DNA of 30,901 bases, taken from contig PLYD01000234.1 in assembly GCA_003151665.1 (NCBI GenBank), positions 1,695-32,595 on the forward strand, written 5' to 3'. How positions within the stretch are numbered: the stretch's first letter is position 1; every line of letters starts with the position of its first letter. Shown one piece after another: positions 7,649 to 14,540 of the stretch. Origin of the DNA: Candidatus Dormiibacterota bacterium. GTDB lineage: Bacteria; Chloroflexota; Dormibacteria; Dormibacterales; Dormibacteraceae. A program made the translations under genes and the position numbers. The notes beneath the pieces are model-generated. The model ran no database searches and was not told where the DNA came from. It worked only from the letters and a program-made list of their open reading frames with translations.

Positions 7649-9204
7649 GGGAACGACGCCGCGTCGAATGTGGTGAGTGGTGTCGGCCTTGTGCCGTCAG
7701 CATTCATCAACCAGACCTGGCCTCCGCTCAGAAACGCGATCTGGTGGCCATCCGGTGACGGGACCGGGTCGGCGACTGCGATGCCCGGATCGGCAGGCAG
7801 GCCAACCGCGAGCGTGAGCGCTGATGGGGGTGCGATCGCGCTGACCACGAACGCTTTCTGCAAAGTGCCGGAGGCCCCCGGCAACGCGACGGCGAAAACA
7901 AGATGGACCGAGTCGGGCAGCCATGCCGGTGCGCTGATGTCGCCGGCGCTCGCGACGGTGGTCGTTGCGGCGGCCCCGCTGAGACTCCGGACCTTAAGCG
8001 TCGTCACGCCGACGTCGTGGCGGAGGTAAGCGATCCGGTTTCCCGCGGGAGCCCACGTAGCGTTGCTGATCGGACCGTTTTCGACAACCAACTGGTAGCG
8101 GGCCTGAAGGCCGACGTCATATCCCCAGATGACGCTCGACTGCGACGCGACCTCGACAAAAGCGACCCTTGAACCGTCAGGCGAAACCGTCGCCTCGGTG
8201 ACAGCCGGAGAGATCATGGTGTCGACACCGCTGGATGAAAGGCGGTGCAGCGCGCCGCCGTCGTCAATGAACACGTAGCCCATGCCCGAGCCGAGGGCAC
8301 CCACCCACGCCGCTTTGAAGCCCAGCGGCTTAGCGTCCTGGCCTGGAGTCAACACCGACCACGTTTCGCCGTCGCTTTCGAGCAGCAGCGTGGTCCCATC
8401 CGGCGACCAGCTGAACGAACGCACGGAGCTGCCGTCGAAGAGCTGGCGAGGAAAGCCCGACTCGTTGACCAGCCACAGCGCGCCTGACGTGCCGTCCGCA
8501 GCCGTCGTCGTGAACCCGATCCAGTTGTGGAGTTGGCGAATCGGTCCGGTCGTGAACGCGAGGGTCGCGTCTGCGGCCAGCCGGTTGCCATCCGCATCCA
8601 GCGCCGTGCCTGTGACGGCGATGGTGTACGCGGTCGACGGTTGGAGCAGGGTCGCGGGCGCGATGATCGCGCGCCGTCCGTCGGTCGGGTTGAGTCGGAC
8701 GCTGAAGGGAACAGGCGGGGAGATGCTGACCGCCTGTTGCAAGCTCGGACCATTCATGTCCCGAGTGAAGTCCACGGTCAGATACGCGGCGGGGTCGACG
8801 CCGCTCTCGCCGTTGGCCGGCGCCGAGCCGGCGAAGGCCGGCGGTCCCTCGGTGACAAACGACCAATGGTGGCGAAGCACCGCGGTGTTACCGGCCAGGT
8901 CCTTGTACCCCGCTTCCAGCACCACGTCGTATGTCGAGCTGGGCGCCAGGGTCGGGTGTTGGTAGGCGAGCTCGCGAGGGCTCAGCCAGACCAGGTTGCC
9001 GCTGGTCGCCGGCTGCAGGTGAAGCCGGCTCTCGATCGACTGCTGGTCGACATCGTGGTCGAACGTGATCCGGATCGGCGCGGCCGTCGAGACATCGGTG
9101 GCGCCACGGACCGGCGAGTAGTCGACGATCTGAGGCGCGTTACCACCGCACGCGCTGAGCCCGAGAAGAACTAGTGCAGCAAGGCCTATGGTCCCGAGTT
9201 TCAC
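7612..9204 (-). CDS. Lipoprotein with Ig-like (SbsA/Big_5) domains and PD40 beta-propeller
   Basis: This 530-residue protein is predicted to be exported and lipid-anchored: a hydrophobic N terminus ends in lipobox LSAC, with Cys19 as the modified residue. Two bacterial Ig-like units of the SbsA/Big_5 kind follow (about 25-117 and 119-217), each opening with a YSPVRGATDV- or SAPANGESGV-type turn and closing on an SFVT or AFTT strand. The rest (about 225-525) has repeated WSPDG, VSPDGSRVAF, WAPAGNRIAYL and PSPDGHQIAFL strands typical of TolB/PD40 propeller blades. No catalytic residues are recognisable, so a binding or surface scaffold role is inferred. The start is GTG 9204. It lies 58 bp downstream of the DUF4388-like gene and may be co-transcribed with it. 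Confidence 0.8.
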   Translation of the reverse strand: MKLGTIGLAALVLLGLSACGGNAPQIVDYSPVRGATDVSTAAPIRITFDHDVDQQSIESRLHLQPATSGNLVWLSPRELAYQHPTLAPSSTYDVVLEAGYKDLAGNTAVLRHHWSFVTEGPPAFAGSAPANGESGVDPAAYLTVDFTRDMNGPSLQQAVSISPPVPFSVRLNPTDGRRAIIAPATLLQPSTAYTIAVTGTALDADGNRLAADATLAFTTGPIRQLHNWIGFTTTAADGTSGALWLVNESGFPRQLFDGSSVRSFSWSPDGTTLLLESDGETWSVLTPGQDAKPLGFKAAWVGALGSGMGYVFIDDGGALHRLSSSGVDTMISPAVTEATVSPDGSRVAFVEVASQSSVIWGYDVGLQARYQLVVENGPISNATWAPAGNRIAYLRHDVGVTTLKVRSLSGAAATTTVASAGDISAPAWLPDSVHLVFAVALPGASGTLQKAFVVSAIAPPSALTLAVGLPADPGIAVADPVPSPDGHQIAFLSGGQVWLMNADGTRPTPLTTFDAASFPYSCRTPAWTRA

Positions 9205-9262
9205 ATCGTCACAGTACCGGCGCCAGCTGGGGCCCCCACGCCGCAGGCGCGGGAGAGATCGT

Positions 9263-10795
9263 TTACAGGTGCGACTTGAGGCGAGCCCTCATCTCGTGCG
9301 CCAGCTGCTCCAACCGCGACGAGTCCACGAACAATAGCGAGATGCTGGGAATCTGGTCGATGGCGCCTTCGATTCCGGCCTCGGAAGGATCGGCCGCGCC
9401 AAGGATGTCCTTCACCTTGCGAGCGCGGTTGCCGAGCGCGTCTTCGGCCATCGCCTGCAGCTCGGAGACGATCGGCGACCAATCCCGCTGCGGTCCGCTC
9501 GACGGTGGCGGTGTGCTCGGCGCAACCTGCATTGCGGGCATCGACGGGGGCGTTGGATGAGTGGTCGGCTGTGGGGTGTAGGTCGGATAGACCGCGGTCG
9601 GCGGGGGTGTCGGAGCCTCCTGGGGGATCACCGGCATCGGGCTGGTGATGGGCTCAGCCCCCGGTGGCGGAGCCGTTGCCGCCACTGCCTGCTGGCCGGA
9701 GCTCCTGGGTCCGCGCTGAGAAGCGACCACCTCGTCAACGTCGAGCAGCGGGTGCTTCGTAGCGTCGGCCGACTTGACTTCGATCATTGCACTCGGGTCG
9801 TCGCACAAAGCAAGCGCGCGGTCGGGTTTGTCCGAGATGTCGCGTGACTCGCTCGTGTACGCGCCGGCGAGCTCGCCATCGGCGAGGATGATCACTCCGG
9901 TTCCGCCGGTGGAGCGAATCATCACGCTGCCGCTTAGCTTGCGGTCGCTGAGGAACTTGAGAAGCGCCTTCATGTCCACCCACGCCGCGTACAGCTCGGT
10001 GTACATGGGCTTCGAAACAGTTAGCTCGTACAGGCCGTCGATGAGCTCGGGCGAAAGGCCGACGACGTCCAAGACGCCATGTCCTGCCGTGACGTCCTCG
10101 TTGAACTGGTGCAGGGCAGTCTTGCCGAGAATCAGACCGCCGGGTTCGGCCGCCCCATCGTAGATGCATTCGAGTGCCGACCCTTCGCGGAAGAGGATCA
10201 AGCCGGTGGCGTCTTCGGTGAGCAGGCGCACGTAACCCGTGTACCCCTCTTTCTCCAACGTGGTGATGAGGCGCGGGAAGTCGACGAACGACGTCTTCAG
10301 TGAGTCGTAGATGACCTGCCCAGCGGGTACTGGAATCGGCTCACGTCCGTGCTTGGGTTGCGGTCGGTGCTTCACGCCGCGTCTTGGCTGGGGTGCTTCC
10401 ACCTTTCTCTCCGGTTCAGGATGATCTTGGCGCTCCCCTCGCGCCTCGTCCTTGTCCACCTTGGGGGGTTCGGGCGCGCCGTGCTTTGGCGCCGACTCCG
10501 CAGCTTCGACCAGCTCGGGGATGCCGGCCTTGACAGTCTCATCGGCGGGTAGCTTAGCCTTCGTGTCGAAGTCAAACTCGCCTTTGCTCCAGGTTAAGGC
10601 ACTGACGACCGCGTCGTCGCCCGCCAAACCATCCCCGTGAGCGTGGAAAAGATGGCCAAACAGAAAATAAAGAGCTGTGGACTCGCCGTTACCGTTTCTG
10701 AGAGTGAGCGTGCCGGTGGACCGCTCGCCTTGAGCGGCTTCCAGCAGCGAGCGAAGGGGCGTTTCGGCCAGCGTGCCGTGTGACTGCAAAAGCAT
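9263..10795 (-). CDS. Protein with three DUF4388-like units and a Pro-rich linker
   Basis: This 510-residue cytosolic protein has no signal or membrane segment. Residues 1-80 match DUF4388 (PatA N-terminal type): LRSLLEAAQGERSTGTLTL, then ALYFLFGHLFHAHGDG and LTWSKGEFDFD. The same plan recurs at about 172-245 (FPRLITTLEKEGYTGYVRL) and 274-342 (MKALLKFLSDRKLSGSVMI), each with a helix, a Gly, two strands and an acidic G-x-L/A turn. A charged Pro-rich linker (101-158) and a Pro/Thr-rich linker (about 365-435) frame the units. A helical C terminus (about 440-510) closes the protein. DUF4388 proteins often accompany gliding, GTPase or two-component systems, but no function can be assigned here. 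ATG 10795 has AGGAG with zero spacing; TTG 10789 would have 6 bp. Confidence 0.75.
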   Translation of the reverse strand: MLLQSHGTLAETPLRSLLEAAQGERSTGTLTLRNGNGESTALYFLFGHLFHAHGDGLAGDDAVVSALTWSKGEFDFDTKAKLPADETVKAGIPELVEAAESAPKHGAPEPPKVDKDEARGERQDHPEPERKVEAPQPRRGVKHRPQPKHGREPIPVPAGQVIYDSLKTSFVDFPRLITTLEKEGYTGYVRLLTEDATGLILFREGSALECIYDGAAEPGGLILGKTALHQFNEDVTAGHGVLDVVGLSPELIDGLYELTVSKPMYTELYAAWVDMKALLKFLSDRKLSGSVMIRSTGGTGVIILADGELAGAYTSESRDISDKPDRALALCDDPSAMIEVKSADATKHPLLDVDEVVASQRGPRSSGQQAVAATAPPPGAEPITSPMPVIPQEAPTPPPTAVYPTYTPQPTTHPTPPSMPAMQVAPSTPPPSSGPQRDWSPIVSELQAMAEDALGNRARKVKDILGAADPSEAGIEGAIDQIPSISLLFVDSSRLEQLAHEMRARLKSHL

Positions 10796-10929
10796 CTCCT
10801 GAGATCGGCCTAGCCTGATCGTGGAATCGAGAGAAAGTTAGTATAGATATCGGTATCAGATCCGCGCGCCCAGAGCAGCCCGAAGCCGGCGGAGCCGTTT
10901 CGCAAGCGCGCGAGGCAACTCCAGCGCGC
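10796..10929. promoter_or_regulatory. Divergent promoter region (DUF4388-like gene / histidine phosphatase)
   Basis: This 134-bp gap separates divergent genes. A locally AT-rich patch at 10834-10860 contains, on the minus strand, TATACT (5/6 match to the -10 consensus), about 45 bp before the DUF4388-like start. The same patch reads TAGTAT and TATAGA on the + strand. A small inverted repeat, GATA-4 nt-TATC, lies at about 10846-10857. No -35 match at proper spacing is visible, so the call is weak. Confidence 0.35.
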
Positions 10930-11556
10930 TTGTTGCTCGTGCGCCACGGCCAGTCGATGTGGAATCACGAGCACCGAATCCAGGGCCAGCTCGATCCTCC
11001 ACTTTCGGACGAGGGAAGGCGCCAGGCGGCGCGGTTGGGCCGGCGGCTGGCAGGCCGTCAGTTCGCCGGCTTTTACTCGAGCGACCTGAAGCGCGCGGCC
11101 GAGACGGCGCGGCTGGCTGGCGAATCGTTGGGCATCGACCCCATACCGATGGCCGAGCTCCGTGAGATCTATCTCGGTCAGTGGGAAGGCTTGCGGACCG
11201 ACGACCTTGCCGCCCGCTTCCCAGAGGCATGGGCCAGCTGGACCGAGGAGCCGAACTGGGATCTCGTGCCGGGCGGCGAGGGATCTGCCGCCTTCGAGGC
11301 GCGAGTCGGCCTCGCGCTCGACCAGCTCTTTAACCGCCACCCGCAAGGTGATGTGCTCGTGGTCACGCACGGCGGGGTCATCCAGATCGCTCTGCATCAC
11401 GTGGTCGGGCGTCCGGGTCGCGGCATATTTCCGTTTCGGATCCAGAACGCGTCCGTGTCGGTTCTGGAAAAGCGCAACGGCCGGATGGTCGTCAGCGGAG
11501 TCAACGATATCGGGCACCTCGAGTCAGGCTCGCTGTCGATACCGGAGATCGGATGA
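10930..11556 (+). CDS. Histidine phosphatase family protein (phosphoglycerate mutase-like)
   Basis: This 208-residue protein belongs to the histidine phosphatase superfamily. It has LLVRHGQS at residues 2-9, with His6 as the predicted phospho-accepting residue, then SSDLKRAAETA, the acid-base region REIYLGQWEG, and the second catalytic histidine in VVTHGGVIQ. The substrate is not predictable: relatives include cofactor-dependent mutases, alpha-ribazole phosphatases and broad-range sugar phosphatases. The start is TTG 10930 or TTG 10933; no ATG or GTG lies upstream in frame before the stop at 10816. It overlaps the FemAB-like gene by 4 bp (ATGA), so the two are translationally coupled. Confidence 0.86.
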   Translation: MLLVRHGQSMWNHEHRIQGQLDPPLSDEGRRQAARLGRRLAGRQFAGFYSSDLKRAAETARLAGESLGIDPIPMAELREIYLGQWEGLRTDDLAARFPEAWASWTEEPNWDLVPGGEGSAAFEARVGLALDQLFNRHPQGDVLVVTHGGVIQIALHHVVGRPGRGIFPFRIQNASVSVLEKRNGRMVVSGVNDIGHLESGSLSIPEIG

Positions 11557-12524
11557 CGACGGGCGCCGCCGCCTGGGACGGCGATCTCGAGGAGCAAGCG
11601 TCCCCTTCTCCGTTGCTGCAGACCTGGGGCTGGGGAGAGGTCCAGTCGCATGCCGGCTGGACCATCGAGCGAGTGAGGCTTGGCGCCGGCGCGATGGCGA
11701 GCGTTCAGCTCCGCAGCGTCGGCCCGGTTCGCGAGGCGTACGTCCCTCGCGGGCCGATTCCTGCGACCGCTGGTTCGATCGATGCTCTCGTCGAATGGGC
11801 GCGCGAGGCAAAAATTGCCAAGCTGCGACTGGAGCCCGAGGCGCCGCCGGCGTTCGGGGAAGTCCTGACCGCCCGCGGATTCATCAAAGGTCCACCGACC
11901 CAGCCCGAGCACACCCGGATCCTCGAGCTCAAGCCGCCCGACGAGATGCTCGCGTCTTTCAAGCAGGGTCGCCGCTACAACATTCGCACCGGCCTGAAGC
12001 GCGGCGCGGTGGTCGAGGAAGGCAAGGACGCTGCCGAGCTGGCGCGCCAGTCCGCAGCGGTCGAGCGCCGGGAATCGATCAGCCTGCCGGCGCGGGCCTA
12101 CTACAACCTTCTTCTCGAGCACCTGCCCTGGTGTCGCACATATGTCGCCCGACATCCTGAAACTCGCGAGGGCTTGGCGGCGGTGCTCGTGGCCCGTCAC
12201 GGCGGCCGCGCCTATCACCTGTTTGCGGGCCGGACCGGCGCGCATCCTGAGCTGATGGGAAATGACCTGGCCTGGTGGGCGGGCATACGGGCAGCTGCCG
12301 AGGCCGGCTGCCGAGACTACGACCTGTGGGGAGTGCCGCCCCCCGGGTCCGGTCCCGAGCACCCGTGGCATGGGCTGGGGTTCTTCAAAGCCGAGTACGG
12401 TGGAGAGGAGGTCGGTTATGCGGGAGCCTGGGAGCTCGTCCTTTCGTCAGCCGGCGCGAGGCTGATCGACATAGAGAAAAGGGCGCGCCGCGGGATTCGG
12501 GGCCTGAAACGCAACATATCCTAA
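11553..12524 (+). CDS. FemAB-like peptidoglycan bridge aminoacyltransferase
   Basis: This 323-residue protein matches the FemABX/GNAT-like family that adds amino acids from aminoacyl-tRNA to the lipid II stem peptide. It shows the N-terminal LLQTWGWGEVQ, the middle segment FKQGRRYNIRTGLKRG with the conserved R-x-x-x-R/K pattern, and the C-terminal ending YDLWGVPPP followed by GLGFFKAEYGGEEV, typical of the second acyltransferase subdomain. It acts on the inner membrane face if it is a true Fem ligase. The ATG overlaps the preceding stop (ATGA). With murE and lysA elsewhere in the window it suggests a cell wall with cross-bridge residues, but the amino acid added is unknown. Confidence 0.85.
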   Translation: MTTGAAAWDGDLEEQASPSPLLQTWGWGEVQSHAGWTIERVRLGAGAMASVQLRSVGPVREAYVPRGPIPATAGSIDALVEWAREAKIAKLRLEPEAPPAFGEVLTARGFIKGPPTQPEHTRILELKPPDEMLASFKQGRRYNIRTGLKRGAVVEEGKDAAELARQSAAVERRESISLPARAYYNLLLEHLPWCRTYVARHPETREGLAAVLVARHGGRAYHLFAGRTGAHPELMGNDLAWWAGIRAAAEAGCRDYDLWGVPPPGSGPEHPWHGLGFFKAEYGGEEVGYAGAWELVLSSAGARLIDIEKRARRGIRGLKRNIS

Positions 12525-12541
12525 CAATCCTTCAGATCAGT

Positions 12542-12547
12542 TAGTAT
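12542..12547 (+). promoter_or_regulatory. Candidate -10 element for a leaderless response-regulator transcript
   Basis: TAGTAT (TANNNT form) ends 6 bp before the GTG start at 12554. That spacing would put transcription start at or next to the start codon. No Shine-Dalgarno sequence lies between. The assignment is from pattern alone. Confidence 0.4.
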
Positions 12548-12553
12548 GTTGGC

Positions 12554-13273
12554 GTGATCAGCACGACCGAAACGTCGCGCAAAGTCCTCATCGTGGACCC
12601 CGACGCGGCCACTCGCCGCGAGGTGCGGGCGGCGTGCGTTCAGGACGGCTACCAGGTGCTCGAGGCGGAGAACGGCGCGGAGGCGCTTCGCGAGGTTGGC
12701 GGGGCTCATCCGAGCCTGGTCCTGCTCGAGGTGGCGCTGCCGGATGGCTCCGGGTTTGACGTGTGTCGCGAGCTGCGCAAGGCCGACGCGGCCGTCCCCG
12801 TGATCATGATGAGCTCTCGATCGGACGAGATCGACGTCGTGGTTGCGCTCGAGATCGGCGCTGACGACTACGTGACCAAACCCCTGCGCATCAGAGAGCT
12901 GGTGGCCCGAATGGCGGCCCACCTGCGCCGGACCCGCCTGGAATCGGTGGAGGCGGCGCGGAGCCGGCTCGAGTTCCGAGACCTCGTCATCGACGTCAAT
13001 GAGCGCCGCATCTACAAGGCGAACAAGGAGGTGGAGCTCACCCACACAGAGTTCGACCTGCTGACGTTCCTGGCCGGCAACGCGGGAAAGGTGCTGAGCC
13101 GAGAGAAAATCCTCAACACGATCTGGGGATACGAGTACCCGATCGAGACCAGGGTCATCGACGTGCACATCAGGAACCTGCGCCGAAAGATCGAGACGCA
13201 GCCCTCGCGGCCGTACTACATCCTCGCCGTGCCGGGCATCGGTTACCGCTTCACCAACGCACGCCCGGGCTGA
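12554..13273 (+). CDS. OmpR/PhoB-family response regulator with Glu at the phospho-acceptor site
   Basis: This 239-residue protein has an N-terminal receiver domain (about 9-122) and a C-terminal winged-helix DNA-binding domain (about 135-236, with ELTHTEFDLLTFLA and VIDVHIRNLRRKIE). In the receiver, Lys109 (VTKP) and Ser87 are kept. The phospho-acceptor position in LVLLEVALPDG is Glu59 (GAG at 12728-12730) where family members have Asp. The acidic pocket is DPD at 15-17. It therefore probably works without normal phosphorylation, or is fixed in an active-like state. No histidine kinase is adjacent. The start is GTG 12554, 29 bp after the FemAB-like gene. Confidence 0.9.
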   Translation: MISTTETSRKVLIVDPDAATRREVRAACVQDGYQVLEAENGAEALREVGGAHPSLVLLEVALPDGSGFDVCRELRKADAAVPVIMMSSRSDEIDVVVALEIGADDYVTKPLRIRELVARMAAHLRRTRLESVEAARSRLEFRDLVIDVNERRIYKANKEVELTHTEFDLLTFLAGNAGKVLSREKILNTIWGYEYPIETRVIDVHIRNLRRKIETQPSRPYYILAVPGIGYRFTNARPG

Positions 13274-13431
13274 CCCTGGCTGCTGCCTGAGCGACCAGCA
13301 AATCACCCGATAGTCCGCCTTTAACCACCCCGCTCCCAGCCGTTATCTGGGCCCCGTCAAATTGCAATGACATCCGCCGCCTGCGGCGCCATGCCGCCCA
13401 GGGGCTTCACTGCGATTAGGAGGTTACGGGG
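13274..13431. promoter_or_regulatory. Intergenic region with inverted repeat upstream of the importer operon
   Basis: This 158-bp gap precedes the substrate-binding gene. An imperfect inverted repeat at 13356-13371 has arms GTCA and TGAC around ATTGCAAT and could be an operator. A small GC hairpin (GCCGC/GCGGC) lies at 13376-13387. GCCCC (13351-13355) and GGGGC (13401-13405) could pair to enclose both. AGGAGG at 13418-13423 is the ribosome site. I cannot assign a regulator or a riboswitch class. Confidence 0.35.
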
Positions 13432-14517
13432 TTGATTCGGTCTCGATTACCAATTGCGATTGCCAGCATGATATTTCTCGCCGCTTGCGGCGGTTCGGTA
13501 GGAGCATCGTCCACAACGCCTTCGGCGTCGGCGGTCGCGGCCGAGCTTCCGGCCAGCCAATGCGACAAGAGCGCCGGCCTGACCGTCTACTCGTCTCAGG
13601 GGTACGACTCCGACGCGACCAAGGCGTTCCAGGCCCAGACCGGTATCACGACCAAGCTGGTCGACGACAGCACCGGGCCGCTGCTCGCGAAGATTGCGGC
13701 CGAAGGCTCGAACCCGCAGTGGGATGTGCTCTGGGTCGACGGCAACGTGACCCTTCAAGATCTCGACAACCACGGCTTCCTGCTCCAGTGGAAGTCGAAC
13801 AACATCGCCAACTACACCGATCAAGGCAAGGGTTTGATCCCATCCGACTACGCCTATTACCCCGGCGGGGTGACTGCCGCAGGCGCCATTGTCTACAACA
13901 AGGCCAAGGCTCCGGCGACCCTGCCCACCGACTGGGCCGATCTGCTTACGCCCCAGTTCAAGAACATGACCGCCGAGAACGACCCAGCCTTCTCCGGGCC
14001 GGCATACCCGATGATCGCCGGCGTCTCACAGGTGCTCGGCGGGGAACAGCAGGGCAAGGACTACTTCACCAAGCTGAAGGCCAGCGGGGACGCCATCTTC
14101 CAGACCAACGACCCCACGCTGAGCTCGGTCAAGACCGGCGCAAAGGCTTTCGCGATCGTTCAGGATTCCGCGTACTACGGCGCCGTGGCCGGCGGCTCCA
14201 CCAACCTGGGGATCATCTATCCGAGCTCAGGTGTCGCCGCGCTTCCTTCTGAGCTGGGAGTGGCGGCCAACGGCCCACACCAGGCGTGCGCGCAGCAGTT
14301 TGTCGACTGGGTGCTCTCGCAGCAGGGCCAGACCGCCATCACCCACCACGACCCAACGGACGGCGACACCTACTTCATCGAGCTGATCACGGGCGTCACA
14401 CCGGTCGTTTCGCGCCAGACGAGCGGGATCAATTGGGTCAGCCTCGACGTCCCTAAGTGGGCCGGCGTCGAGAACGAGTACAAGTCTTGGTTCCACACCA
14501 ACATCGTTTCGAGCTAG
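13432..14517 (+). CDS. ABC transporter substrate-binding lipoprotein (FbpA-like)
   Basis: This 361-residue lipoprotein has a hydrophobic leader ending in lipobox LAAC with Cys19. The mature part opens with a spacer rich in Ser/Ala and then LTVYSSQGYDSDATKAFQ, typical of FbpA-type (class II periplasmic) binding proteins for ferric iron, 2-aminoethylphosphonate, thiamine or polyamines. WDVLWVDGN and GVTAAGAIVYNKAKAP are other family landmarks. TTG 13432 is the start because AGGAGG lies 8 bp upstream and the signal peptide begins there. It heads a three-gene importer operon (binding protein, fused permease, ATPase). The ligand is not determined by sequence; iron is only the commonest assignment for this layout. 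Confidence 0.85.
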   Translation: MIRSRLPIAIASMIFLAACGGSVGASSTTPSASAVAAELPASQCDKSAGLTVYSSQGYDSDATKAFQAQTGITTKLVDDSTGPLLAKIAAEGSNPQWDVLWVDGNVTLQDLDNHGFLLQWKSNNIANYTDQGKGLIPSDYAYYPGGVTAAGAIVYNKAKAPATLPTDWADLLTPQFKNMTAENDPAFSGPAYPMIAGVSQVLGGEQQGKDYFTKLKASGDAIFQTNDPTLSSVKTGAKAFAIVQDSAYYGAVAGGSTNLGIIYPSSGVAALPSELGVAANGPHQACAQQFVDWVLSQQGQTAITHHDPTDGDTYFIELITGVTPVVSRQTSGINWVSLDVPKWAGVENEYKSWFHTNIVSS

Positions 14518-14540
14518 CCACCCGCAACCAGGAGATCTAG

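Noticed and set aside
13321..13346. A further Pho box before the FbpA-like gene (TTAA at 13321 and TTAT at 13343)
   Set aside because: The two cores are 22 bp apart, but the middle unit at 13332 is missing and no -10 follows at the right distance.
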